Assembly (NCBI RefSeq): GCF_030252345.1
Contig: NZ_CP126980.1
Span: forward strand, 1,077,501 to 1,141,500
Length of the DNA: 64,000 nucleotides
Reading direction: 5' to 3'
Source of the DNA: Actinoplanes oblitus
GTDB taxonomy: Bacteria; Actinomycetota; Actinomycetes; Mycobacteriales; Micromonosporaceae
Part shown: piece by piece, positions 45,024 to 54,198 of the stretch
How positions within the stretch are numbered: position 1 is the stretch's first letter
Layout of the letters: every line of letters begins with the position of its first letter
Program-made: the position numbers and the translations under genes
Notes under the pieces: model-generated
Databases searched by the model: none
Seen by the model: only the letters and a program-made list of their open reading frames with translations
What the model was told of the DNA's origin: nothing

Positions 45024-48000
45024 CTAACGGCCCAACCTGCCGATCGCCGCCTCCACCGCCGCGACCCGGTCGGCCACCAGGGCCACCGCGCCGGCCGCCC
45101 GGACCAGCGGATCCGCCTCGGTCCCGCCGAGCGCCTGCTCCCGCAGGTACCCGGCCTTGACCTCGGCCCACCGCTGGGCGCGGGTCGCGTCCAGGCGGCC
45201 GCGGATCTCGGCCAGCTTGAGCAGGTTGGCCTCGGCGCCGCCGGTGAGGGTCTGCGCCTCGCCCAGGTAGTGGTCGTCGAGCACCTGCTCCAGCTCGTCG
45301 TCGTTCATCGCCGGCACGATCCGCTCGGCCAGCTTGTTCATGTTGCGGTAGGAGCCCTGCAGCTTGAACGGCGGCTCGGTGCGGCTCGCGTCGGCCTGCG
45401 CGGCCGAGGCGATGTACGCCTGGTTGACCCGCAGCACCACCCGCTGCACCCGCTTCATCATCCGCAGCACCGCCAGGATCTGCTCCAGCTCGGCCGCCGA
45501 GTACGGGTACGACAACCGGTCGGCCCGCGCCGTCTCGTCCCCCTCGGCCAGCCGGATCAGCAACGGCAGGTCGGCCGCGTCCCGCCCGGCCAGCGGCGCG
45601 AGCACGGTGTTCGAGGTGAGCGCGTTCTCCAGATAGGACAGCTCGAACAGGTCCTCCCGGCCGGCCAGCACGTCACCCAGGTTCCACACGTCGGCCCGGT
45701 TGGCGAGCATGTCCGGGATCCGGAACCGCTTGCCCGACTCGGTGTACGGGTTGCCCGCCATGCACACCGCGAACCGCTTGCCCCGCAGGTCGTACGTCCT
45801 GGTCCGGCCGTCCCAGACGCCCTCCATCCGGCGCTGCGCGTCGCAGAGCGAGATGAACTTCTGCAACAGCTCCGGGTTGGTGTGCTGGATGTCGTCCAGG
45901 TAGAGCAGCACGTTGTTGCCCATCTCCAGGGCCAGCGAGATCTTCTCCACCTCCTGCCGCGCGGTGGCGTCCGGCGCGTCGGCCGGGTCCAGCGAGGTGA
46001 CGCCGTGCCCCAGCGCCGGCCCGTTGACCTTGACGAAGATCAGACCGAGGCGGTCCGCGACGTACTCCATCAGGGTGGTCTTGCCGTAGCCGGGCGGGGA
46101 GATCAGCAGCAGCAGGCCGGACCGGTCGGTGCGCTTGTCGTCGCCGGCCGCGCCCAGCTGCCGGGCCAGGTTGTCGCCGATCAGCGGCAGGTAGACGTCG
46201 TCGAGCAGCCGGTTGCGGACGAACGTGGTCATCACCCGCGGCTTGAACTCGTCGATCCGCAGCCGGTCGCGCTCGGCGGCGGCCAGCGCGGCCCGCTGCT
46301 TCTGGTACGCCCGGTAGGCCGGCATCCGGACGTCGCGGAAGTCGCGGGTCCGCGGCAGCAGCTCGTCGATCCGGACGGTCAGGTGCCCGTCGGTGATCCG
46401 CGGGTGGACGCCGAGCAGGCCGGACACGGTCTCGCTGGTGGCGGCCGACACGTCGTATCTCGATACGGCCGTGCCGGTCAGCTCGACGGCCACCGCCTCG
46501 TCCACCTCGGATCTGTCGCCCGCGTCGGGCTTGGCCTGGAGGAACGCGTCCAGCCAGGCGTGGGCCAGCTGCCGCCGAGCGCCGAGATCCGACTCCAGAG
46601 CCCGCAGGTCGTCGGCGAGCCGTGCCCCACCGAGTTCCCGGTGGAACCGGTCCAGCAGGGTCCTCGCTCCGGCGCTGGTCGCGAATCCCGCGGGGGAGAG
46701 AGCCAGCTCCTCGACCAGGTACTCGCCGATCGGGACACCCGCGGCCGCGTCCAGTTCGGCCCGCAGTTCGTCCAGGGCCGCCCCGGCCGACCCGAACATC
46801 TCCCGGGCGCGGATCAGCGAGGTCGCCCGGAGAGCCCAGAGCTTGCGCTGCTCCGGCGAGGTACGGAAGGCCCAGAACAGCTGCGCCTCGGCCCGGGTGC
46901 GCGGGTCGTACCGCAGCAGCCCGGCCGCCGCGTGCAGGCGTAGCAGCGCGTCCAGGATCACCGTGGCGTCGGCGTCGTGGACACCCCGTTCGTACCCCTC
47001 GTCGTACCGTGCCTCGGCGGTCCGGCGCACCAGCTCGCGCAACGTGCCCTCGGTCAGCGCGGCGGCCGCGGCCGCCGGATCGTCGGCGAGAATCGCCGCG
47101 GCCAGGTGTTCCGCGCGGTACAGCTGCCGGGACTCGGAGATCAGCGGCTGGTCCCAGAACTCCCGGGTCAGCTGAAAGCCCGGATCGGTCACCGGCGCGC
47201 GGTAGTCGGTGCCGGTGATCGCGTAGGCCAGCCCGCCGTCGTGCGGCACCAGGGTGAGGTCGATCGCCTGTTCGTTGACCGCGAAGGTGTGCCGGCCCAG
47301 CCGGATCCCGCCCTCGCCGAACAGGTCCTGCCGGTCCCGCAGCGCCCGGCCGGCCTCCTGCCGGGCGGCCTTGAGCCGGCCGTCGAGCTCCTCGGCGCGG
47401 ACCGTGTCACCGGCGGTGCGCAGCTCGTCGGCGACCGACCGGACCTTGGCCACCATCGGGTCGGTGGCGAAGTACGTGTTGACCTCGTCCGGGTCGTTCA
47501 GGGTGAGGATCCGCCGGTGCACCGCGTCCAGGATCCGGCGGGCCGAGTCGGCCAGCTTGTCGGCGCGGCGGGCCCGCTCGTCGAGCAGCGACTGGCGCCG
47601 GCCGGCGATCGCCTCGTAGACCTCGGTCCGCTTGGCGGCCAGCCGCTCCCCGAAGTCGTCGACGTCGCCGAACCTGGTTTCCAGGGTCTCCACCTGGGCC
47701 ATCAGCCGGGCCAGGTGCTCGTCGCAGCGTTCCGGGGTGTCCGCGGCGGCCAGCGCGGCGGCCACCGACTGGCCGAAGAGCGCGAACTCGGCGGCGAACG
47801 CGGCGCGCCCCTCGATTGCCGCCAGCTCACGGCGGCGACCGTCCAGTGTGGCCCGGGCCCGGTTCAGCCCGCCCAGCACCGTGCCGATCTGCTCCAGGAT
47901 GGACACTCGTACGGTGGCGTCGGCGATCTCCAGGCCGCCGACCACCTCGGTGACCACCTGCAGGCCGTCGGCCTGTTCGGTGATCCGCTCGGCGACCGGC

Positions 48001-49829
48001 TCGGCCTCGGCCACCGTGCCGATCGCGGCGGCCCGGACGGCCAGCTCCTCGACACCGGACTGGTAGTCGGCGAACGCGTCCGGGCGGCGCAGGAACTCGA
48101 CGGCCCGGCGGGCGGTGTCGTCGGTGGCGGTGATCAGCGACGCGTCGATCTCGTCCAGCCGGGCCGGGTCGGCGTAGCGCATCTCGCGCAGCCCGGCCAG
48201 CCGGCCGCGTTCACGGCGCAGCTCGGCGAGCCGGCCGACCCACCCGTCGGTGGTGGTCGGCGCCTCGGACTCGGCGCGCCGGACCAGCGTGCCGGCCGCC
48301 GCCTCGGCGTCGGCCAGGGCCTGCGCGGCCTGCTCGGTCAGGGCCTGCACCGAGGCGAACTCGTCCAGCACCTGGGTGGCCGCGGCCCGCACCTCGGTGA
48401 GCGGCTCGGCCAGATTTTCCAGCTCCGGGTCGCCGAGCCAGTGGTAGGTGTCGAAGGCCCGGGTGCAGGCCGCGATGATCGCCTCGAAGACCGGCCCGGC
48501 GGCGGACATCTCGTCGACCATCCGGGTCACCGACAGCGCGTCGGCGATGCCCCGGACCAGATCGGCGTTGCCGATCCGGTCGAGCGGTCCGGTTCCGGCC
48601 GGCTGGGCCGCGGCGTGGGCGTCCGAGACGTACGGCGTCTGCCACACCTGCACCGGATGGACCCGGGCCGGCTCGTCACCCGGGCTGCGCAGCACCACCA
48701 GCGTGCCGTCGTCGAAGATCGCGTAGCCGTGCCCGGTGATCGGGGTGGCGACCTCCTTGCGGATCACGTTGTACGGCAGCAGCAGGTAACGCCCGGTCCC
48801 GGCGTCGTGGAAGACGTGCAGCACGTCCTCGCCGTTCACCGACCGGACCACCCGCTCGAACGCCAGTCCGCTGGTGTCCTGGTCGAAGGTCTTGCTGACC
48901 CCGGTGGCCAGGTAGTAGCCACCGGGGAAGATGAGGCCCTGGTCCTCCGGCAGCCGCCGGCAGGCCGGCCCGATCCCGTCAAGGCGTTGCACGTCCCGGG
49001 TGCGGGTGTTGAAGACCAGGTACCGGTACGCGGTCTCCTGGTACGGCAGCACCCGCAGCAGGATCATCGGCCCGACCCGGGCGTACGAGATCTCCGCGTC
49101 GGCGAGGCTCTGCAACGGCTCGTCGACCGGCTCGGAGAAGATGCCCTCGCCGTCCTCGGTGTTGTTCTCCACCTTGACGGTGAGCGTGCCGCCGACCGCC
49201 TCGACGAACACCTCGTCCTCGATCGAGACGTGCGGGTGCCGGCCCAGCACGTGCTGCTCGCGGGTGGTGATCGTCCAGGTGAAGTCGTGCGTGGGCGGGA
49301 GCACGTGGTCCCGCTCCCCGCGCGCGTCCTGGTACGCCAGCGACCCGTCCAGGCCGACCCGCCAGCGCAGCACCTTGAGGTCGTCGGCCCGCGCCCCGGT
49401 CTGGAAGACCGCGAGCAGCAGCCCCTCGACCCGGCGCAGCTGCCGCAGCCGGGTCTCCTTGTAGTAGCGGTACAGCTCGGCGAAGTCCCGCCGGAAGCCC
49501 GGATCGTCCAGCAGACCGGGCACCTGGACCGGCTGGAACTGCCGGTCCACCACGGTGAACACGTCGTCCACCGACGTCTCGGCCTTCATCCCGAGGAACG
49601 CGTTGGCGCCGAACAGCAGCGCCTCACCGGCCGGCGCGACGTCGGCCGGCACGCAGTTGTTGCCGGTGCGGATCCGCTCGGCGCCCAGCAATTCGGTCTG
49701 CTGGGCCCCGAAGACCTCGACCCGGCGCGTGTTCAGCGCCTCGGCCCGCGCGCCCAGCTCGCGGGCCTTCGCCGCGAGCCGGGCCCGGAGCACCTCGTAG
49801 GTGCCCGCGTCGATGGTCGACTCGGTCAC
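45024..49829 (-). CDS. Giant AAA ATPase of the flotillin operon (DUF3686-type 'DNA repair ATPase')
   Basis: The protein has 1601 residues. The C-terminal AAA module has Walker A SPPGYGKTTLMEY (Lys1250), Walker B VLLYLDDIQH (about 1304-1313) and a sensor-like FAVCMAGNPYTESGKRFRIPDMLANR, close to MoxR-type ATPases. The first 450 residues are beta-rich and match my recollection of DUF3686 in proteins labelled 'DNA repair ATPase', a name with little experimental support. The middle (about 450-1150) is helical with coiled-coil segments (LAELRRERGRLAGLREM). No signal peptide or membrane helix is present. GTG 49829 shares GTGA with the flotillin stop, so it is translationally tied to a membrane scaffold. 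Confidence 0.85.
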   Translation of the reverse strand: MTESTIDAGTYEVLRARLAAKARELGARAEALNTRRVEVFGAQQTELLGAERIRTGNNCVPADVAPAGEALLFGANAFLGMKAETSVDDVFTVVDRQFQPVQVPGLLDDPGFRRDFAELYRYYKETRLRQLRRVEGLLLAVFQTGARADDLKVLRWRVGLDGSLAYQDARGERDHVLPPTHDFTWTITTREQHVLGRHPHVSIEDEVFVEAVGGTLTVKVENNTEDGEGIFSEPVDEPLQSLADAEISYARVGPMILLRVLPYQETAYRYLVFNTRTRDVQRLDGIGPACRRLPEDQGLIFPGGYYLATGVSKTFDQDTSGLAFERVVRSVNGEDVLHVFHDAGTGRYLLLPYNVIRKEVATPITGHGYAIFDDGTLVVLRSPGDEPARVHPVQVWQTPYVSDAHAAAQPAGTGPLDRIGNADLVRGIADALSVTRMVDEMSAAGPVFEAIIAACTRAFDTYHWLGDPELENLAEPLTEVRAAATQVLDEFASVQALTEQAAQALADAEAAAGTLVRRAESEAPTTTDGWVGRLAELRRERGRLAGLREMRYADPARLDEIDASLITATDDTARRAVEFLRRPDAFADYQSGVEELAVRAAAIGTVAEAEPVAERITEQADGLQVVTEVVGGLEIADATVRVSILEQIGTVLGGLNRARATLDGRRRELAAIEGRAAFAAEFALFGQSVAAALAAADTPERCDEHLARLMAQVETLETRFGDVDDFGERLAAKRTEVYEAIAGRRQSLLDERARRADKLADSARRILDAVHRRILTLNDPDEVNTYFATDPMVAKVRSVADELRTAGDTVRAEELDGRLKAARQEAGRALRDRQDLFGEGGIRLGRHTFAVNEQAIDLTLVPHDGGLAYAITGTDYRAPVTDPGFQLTREFWDQPLISESRQLYRAEHLAAAILADDPAAAAAALTEGTLRELVRRTAEARYDEGYERGVHDADATVILDALLRLHAAAGLLRYDPRTRAEAQLFWAFRTSPEQRKLWALRATSLIRAREMFGSAGAALDELRAELDAAAGVPIGEYLVEELALSPAGFATSAGARTLLDRFHRELGGARLADDLRALESDLGARRQLAHAWLDAFLQAKPDAGDRSEVDEAVAVELTGTAVSRYDVSAATSETVSGLLGVHPRITDGHLTVRIDELLPRTRDFRDVRMPAYRAYQKQRAALAAAERDRLRIDEFKPRVMTTFVRNRLLDDVYLPLIGDNLARQLGAAGDDKRTDRSGLLLLISPPGYGKTTLMEYVADRLGLIFVKVNGPALGHGVTSLDPADAPDATARQEVEKISLALEMGNNVLLYLDDIQHTNPELLQKFISLCDAQRRMEGVWDGRTRTYDLRGKRFAVCMAGNPYTESGKRFRIPDMLANRADVWNLGDVLAGREDLFELSYLENALTSNTVLAPLAGRDAADLPLLIRLAEGDETARADRLSYPYSAAELEQILAVLRMMKRVQRVVLRVNQAYIASAAQADASRTEPPFKLQGSYRNMNKLAERIVPAMNDDELEQVLDDHYLGEAQTLTGGAEANLLKLAEIRGRLDATRAQRWAEVKAGYLREQALGGTEADPLVRAAGAVALVADRVAAVEAAIGRLGR

Positions 49830-51790
49830 TCAGACCGGTCCTTCTTCTCGTTCCTGATCTGGTTGGCCACCGCCGCCGCGACGCTCAGGTTCGCCACGTC
49901 CGCTGTCGACACCGCGCCGGCCACCTTGCGCAGGTCCTCGGCCAGGTCACCGTCGCCGTTGAGGTAGCGCGCGCCGACCGCCTGGGCGACCGAGCTGTGC
50001 TCGACGAACCCGTCGATGCTCTTGCCGAGCGAGATCGAGCCGACCAGCTTGTCGAAGAAGACCGAGTCGCCGCCGACGATGTCGATGTCCGCCTTCTCCA
50101 GGCCGGCCGCCACCACCATGGCCTGCGCCTCGGCGATCTCCTTGTGCACGTTGATGCCGGCCAGCCGGATCTCCTTCTCCATCTCCAGCCGCAGGCGGTA
50201 CTCCTCGTGCGCGCGGGTGACGTCGTCGAGCGCGGCCATCGCGCCGGCCTTCTGCTCGAGACCCTCGGCCTCGCCCTTCAGCTTCTCCTTGATCGCCTCG
50301 GCGGCGACCAGCGCCTTCTGCCGCTCGACGGCGGCCTCGGCCAGGCCGGTCTTCTCGATCACCTCGGCCTCGGCGCGGCCGGTCTTCTCGATCACCTCGG
50401 CGTTGCGCTCGCGGACCTGGACGTCGGCCAGGCCGGCCGCCGCCGTCTCGGCCTGGATGCCCTCGGCGAGGCGGATCTTGGCGCGGGCGTCCAGCTCGGC
50501 CGACTGCTGCCGGGCCTCGGCCAGCAGCAGCTGCTCGCGGGCCTTGAACTTGGCGGCGGCCTCCGCCGCCTCGGCCGCCTTGATGTCCTTGACCAGGGCC
50601 TCCTGGGCCTCGGCCTCGGCGTTGATGATGACCGCCTGGCGGGTCCGCTCGGCCTCCTCGACGGTGCGCAGGCGCTTGATGTTCTCCTCCTGCTCGGCCA
50701 CCGTCTTCTCCACCGCGATCCGCTCCCGGATCACCTCGGCCATCGACCGCTTCTCGGTCTCGACCTCCTTGTCCTTCGCGATGGTGGACAGCTCGGTCTC
50801 CCGCTGGCGGCCGATCACCTCGAGCATCCGGTCCTTCTCGATGCGCTCGGTCTCGATCGCGATGACCCGCTCGCGGTTCTTCTCGGCGACCGCGATCTCC
50901 CGGTTCTTGTTCTCCGCCTGCACGCCGAGCTGCTGCTCGGTCTTGATCCGGGCGGCTTCCGAGCGCAGCGTCTCCTCGGCCCGGGCCAGGGCGATCTCGG
51001 CCTCCTCGCGGGCCCGGATGGTCTCGATCTCGCGGCGCTGCTTGATCTCCGCGTCCGCCTTGCGGCGCTCCAGCTCGAGGATCGCCTCGCGGGCGTCCAC
51101 GTCCTGGCGGGTGATCTCCTTCTCCTCGTTGCGCCGGAAGTCGTTGGTGCGCACCGCCTCGATGGCGGTCAGCTCAGTGATCTTCCGGATGCCCTGGGCG
51201 TCCAGGATGTTCTTCGGGTCCAGCGAGCCGAGCGGGGTCTGCTCGAGGAAGTCGATGGCCGCGTCCTCCAGGCTGTACCCGTTCAGGTCGGTGCCGATCA
51301 CCTCGATGATCTGATCCCGGAAGTCGTTGCGCTTGGTGTAGAGGTCGACGAAGTCGAGCTGCTTGCCGACCGTCTTGAGCGCCTCGGAGAACTTCGCGTT
51401 GAACAACTCCTGCAGGGTGGCCTCGTTGCTGGCCCGGCTGGTGCCGATCGCCTGGGCCACCTTGATCACGTCTTCGGTGGTCTTGTTGACCCGGACGAAG
51501 AAGGTGATCCGGATGTCCGCGCGGATGTTGTCCCGGCAGATCAGGCCTTCCCGGCCGGTGCGGGAGATCTCGATCGTCTTCACCGAGATATCCATGATCT
51601 CGGCCTTGTGCAGGACCGGCAGCACCACCGCGCCGGTGAAGGTGACGTCGACCCGGCGCACCTTGGAGACGATCAGAGCCTTGCCCTGCTCCACCTTCCG
51701 GAACATCCGGCTGAGGAAGAACAGCACGCCGATCGCGATGAGTACGACGACGGCGACAAGCACACCGAAACCGGTCGAGACAACGTCCAT
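49826..51790 (-). CDS. Flotillin / YqiK-like SPFH scaffold protein
   Basis: The protein has 654 residues. An N-terminal membrane helix (6-28) is followed by the SPFH/band-7 domain (30-210, KVEQGKALIVSKVRRVD, NIRADIRITFFVRV). A long flotillin coiled coil (about 220-540) is rich in Glu/Ala heptads (EAEIALARAEETLRSEAAR). The C-terminus ends GDGDLAEDLRKVAG. Flotillins form cytoplasmic-face scaffolds of membrane microdomains. ATG 51790 overlaps the upstream TGA by one base; TTG 51793 is an alternative. Confidence 0.93.
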   Translation of the reverse strand: MDVVSTGFGVLVAVVVLIAIGVLFFLSRMFRKVEQGKALIVSKVRRVDVTFTGAVVLPVLHKAEIMDISVKTIEISRTGREGLICRDNIRADIRITFFVRVNKTTEDVIKVAQAIGTSRASNEATLQELFNAKFSEALKTVGKQLDFVDLYTKRNDFRDQIIEVIGTDLNGYSLEDAAIDFLEQTPLGSLDPKNILDAQGIRKITELTAIEAVRTNDFRRNEEKEITRQDVDAREAILELERRKADAEIKQRREIETIRAREEAEIALARAEETLRSEAARIKTEQQLGVQAENKNREIAVAEKNRERVIAIETERIEKDRMLEVIGRQRETELSTIAKDKEVETEKRSMAEVIRERIAVEKTVAEQEENIKRLRTVEEAERTRQAVIINAEAEAQEALVKDIKAAEAAEAAAKFKAREQLLLAEARQQSAELDARAKIRLAEGIQAETAAAGLADVQVRERNAEVIEKTGRAEAEVIEKTGLAEAAVERQKALVAAEAIKEKLKGEAEGLEQKAGAMAALDDVTRAHEEYRLRLEMEKEIRLAGINVHKEIAEAQAMVVAAGLEKADIDIVGGDSVFFDKLVGSISLGKSIDGFVEHSSVAQAVGARYLNGDGDLAEDLRKVAGAVSTADVANLSVAAAVANQIRNEKKDRSE

Positions 51791-52353
51791 CAAAGGCCTT
51801 TCTTGGCGATATCAGCGGGGACGACCCAGAAGAACTCGGCTTCCGGGTCGACGTCGTAGATGAGGGCGACGGTGCCGGCGCCCAGCTCGTCCGCGCCGGT
51901 CTGGCGGACCTGGACGATCGCCGACGAGCCGTCCGGGGCATGCACCTCGGCCTGGCCGAACGTGCGGGTCACCCGCCCGGTGCGGATGACGCAGGTCAGG
52001 CCGACGAAGTCGGCGCGGGAGGCGTCCGGGCCGGTGGGCAGCAGCCGGCGCAGCGGGATGGCCACCAGCCGGGTGACGATCGCGGCGGCCACCAGGGCGG
52101 CGAGCGGGACCAGCCAGAGCGGCGCCGGCCCGGGCCACTGCGCGCCGGCCAGCGTCCCGAACCAGGCGAGCGCCACCAGCAGCGAGACGAAGACCGGGAT
52201 CGGCACGCCGAGCAGGGCGCCGTGCTCGTGGCCGGCCTCCGGGTCGGCGCCGCCCACGATCACCACCAGCCAGTAGCCGATCACCAGGAGCAGCAGCGGG
52301 GTCAGGAGAACGGTGGGGAAGCTCAGCGCGGCCTCGATGAATCCGTTCCCCAT
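51790..52353 (-). CDS. NfeD/YqiJ-like membrane protein with OB-fold tail
   Basis: The protein has 187 residues: three membrane helices (about 12-35, 50-70, 78-101) and a soluble beta-barrel C-terminal domain (115-187, FVGLTCVIRTGRVTRTFGQAEV, IVQVRQTGADELGAGTVALIYDVD). This is the layout of NfeD1b and YqiJ proteins always paired with a flotillin. It is first in the operon and its TGA overlaps the flotillin ATG, so both should be made in stoichiometry. Confidence 0.88.
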   Translation of the reverse strand: MGNGFIEAALSFPTVLLTPLLLLVIGYWLVVIVGGADPEAGHEHGALLGVPIPVFVSLLVALAWFGTLAGAQWPGPAPLWLVPLAALVAAAIVTRLVAIPLRRLLPTGPDASRADFVGLTCVIRTGRVTRTFGQAEVHAPDGSSAIVQVRQTGADELGAGTVALIYDVDPEAEFFWVVPADIAKKGL

Positions 52354-52414
52354 GAACCTCTCGTTCCTGTGTCTCCCAGCGGGCTCACAGGGTGACAGCC
52401 CGCGTCAATACGCG

Positions 52415-52441
52415 CTGTCCAGGGACAGACAGTCCGGGGAC
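52415..52441. promoter_or_regulatory. Tandem GTCC-N2-GGAC dyads
   Basis: CTGTCC-AG-GGACAG (52415-52428) and GTCC-GG-GGAC (52432-52441) have centres 15 bases apart. They lie between the divergent flotillin operon and the XRE regulator gene, 46 bases before its start. They are plausible operators for that regulator. Confidence 0.5.
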
Positions 52442-52486
52442 AACCATGGCCTTCATCGGGCGATCACGGAAGTGGAGACTTGGCTC

Positions 52487-53305
52487 ATGGATCGGGAACA
52501 ACTGGCCCATTTTCTGCGGACCCGGCGCGAGGCGCTGCAGCCGGAGGACGTCGGACTGCCGCGCGGACCCCGCCGGCGGACCGGTGGCCTGCGGCGCGAG
52601 GAGGTGGCGGCGCTGGCCGGCATGTCGGCCGACTACTACGGGCGCATCGAGCAGCAGCGCGGGCCGGCGCCGTCCGACCAGATGCTCGCCGCGCTGGCCC
52701 GGGCCATGCACCTGAGCCTGGCGGAGCGGGACCACCTGTTCCAGCTGGGCGGGCATCCGGCGCCGCGCCGGTCGCTGCGTGACGACCACATCAGCCCCGG
52801 CATGATGCGGATCGTCGACCGGCTGACGGACACCCCGGCCATGGTGCTGTCCCGGTTCGGCGAGACGCTGCGGCAGACACCGATGGCGGTGGCCCTGTTC
52901 GGCGACGAGACCCGGTTCACCGGGCTGGCCCGGGCGACGGTCTACCGCTGGTTCACCGATCCGGCGAGCCGGCGCGTCTACCCGGAGCGGGACCACCCGA
53001 GGCACGGGCGGTACTTCACGGCGAGCCTGCGGCGAGCGTACGCGGCCGATCCGGACGGCCGGGCCGGCGAGCTGGTCGCGGCGCTGCTCGCGGCCAGCCC
53101 GGAGTTCGCCGCGCTCTGGGACGAGCACCAGGTCGGCCTCACCCACGTCGACCGCAAGACGCTGGTCCACCCGCAGCTCGGCGAGCTCGAGCTGTGGTGC
53201 CAGAACCTGTACGACCCGGAGCAGGAACACACCCTGCTCGTCTTCACCGCGGCGCCCGGCTCGGCCAGTCACGAGAAGCTGCAGCTGCTCGCCGCCGTGT
53301 CGTGA
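52487..53305 (+). CDS. XRE regulator with MmyB-like ligand domain
   Basis: The protein has 272 residues. An N-terminal XRE helix-turn-helix (5-75) has the family hallmark GLPRGPRRRTGGLRREEVAALAGMSADYYGRIEQ. The C-terminal MmyB-like PAS-type ligand domain (about 95-265) ends ELELWCQNLYDPEQEHTLLVFTAAPGS. Such regulators usually repress an adjacent short-chain dehydrogenase gene, exactly the neighbour here, and often respond to fatty-acid-like ligands. ATG 52487 is the start; the upstream frame lacks homology. Confidence 0.93.
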   Translation: MDREQLAHFLRTRREALQPEDVGLPRGPRRRTGGLRREEVAALAGMSADYYGRIEQQRGPAPSDQMLAALARAMHLSLAERDHLFQLGGHPAPRRSLRDDHISPGMMRIVDRLTDTPAMVLSRFGETLRQTPMAVALFGDETRFTGLARATVYRWFTDPASRRVYPERDHPRHGRYFTASLRRAYAADPDGRAGELVAALLAASPEFAALWDEHQVGLTHVDRKTLVHPQLGELELWCQNLYDPEQEHTLLVFTAAPGSASHEKLQLLAAVS

Positions 53306-53337
53306 CACCCCCGCACGCGACATCGAAAGGAACCACC

Positions 53338-54060
53338 ATGTCCAAGATCGCCCTGATCACCGGCGGCAACCGCGGCCTCGGCCGGGCCACCGCCCTGGCC
53401 CTGATCGACGCCGGCATCGAGGTCGTCTACACGCACCGTGGCGACCCCGGCGAGAAGATCGACGCCATCCCGCTGGAGCTCAGCGTCGGCAAGCTGGAGA
53501 CGTACGACGCGTTCGCCGCCGAGCTGCGCCGGGTGCTGCGCGACCGGTTCGGCCGCGAGGACTTCGACTTCCTGGTCAACAACGCCGGGGTCGGCATCCA
53601 CGCGTCGATCGCCGAGACCACCGTCGAGGCCTTCGACGAGCTGCTGGACGTGCACTGGCGCGGGATGTTCTTCCTCACCCAGAAGCTGCTCCCGCTGATC
53701 GCCGACGGCGGCCGGATCATCAACCTGTCGACCGGGCTGGCCCGGTTCACCGGCGACAACTACGCGGCGTACGCCGCGATGAAGGGCGCCGTCGAGGTCT
53801 TCACCAGGTACCTGGCCAAGGAGCTCGGGCCGCGCCGCATCACCGCGAACGTGGTGGCGCCCGGCGCGACGGCCACCGACTTCGCCGGCGGCATGCTGCG
53901 CGACAACGAGCAGGTCCGGGCCGGCCTGGCGAGCGTGATCGCGCTGGGCCGGGTGGGCGAGCCGGCGGAGATCGCCGGGGTGATCGCGGCGATGCTCGGC
54001 GAGGGCACCGGCTGGATCAACGGCCAGCGGATCGAGGCCTCCGGCGGGATGCGGCTCTAG
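53338..54060 (+). CDS. Short-chain dehydrogenase/reductase
   Basis: The protein (240 aa) has the NAD(P) motif TGGNRGLG (residues 8-15), NNAGVG, the catalytic Ser in IINLSTG and Tyr-x-x-x-Lys in YAAMKGAVEVF. The C-terminus WINGQRIEASGGMRL is typical of classical SDRs. ATG 53338 follows GAAAGGA. It lies 32 bases after the XRE/MmyB-type gene and is its probable target. The substrate is unknown. Confidence 0.93.
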   Translation: MSKIALITGGNRGLGRATALALIDAGIEVVYTHRGDPGEKIDAIPLELSVGKLETYDAFAAELRRVLRDRFGREDFDFLVNNAGVGIHASIAETTVEAFDELLDVHWRGMFFLTQKLLPLIADGGRIINLSTGLARFTGDNYAAYAAMKGAVEVFTRYLAKELGPRRITANVVAPGATATDFAGGMLRDNEQVRAGLASVIALGRVGEPAEIAGVIAAMLGEGTGWINGQRIEASGGMRL

Positions 54061-54198
54061 CCGACGCCGAGCTCGCCGAGCCGCCGGATCCCGCTGCCCC
54101 GCTCGGCGGCCGCCCCACTGGCCATTTCGGACAGTCGGCCGCACCGAGCGGGACGACGGGCCCGGCGCCGGGTGACCCGGGTGCGCCCGGCCGGTGTG

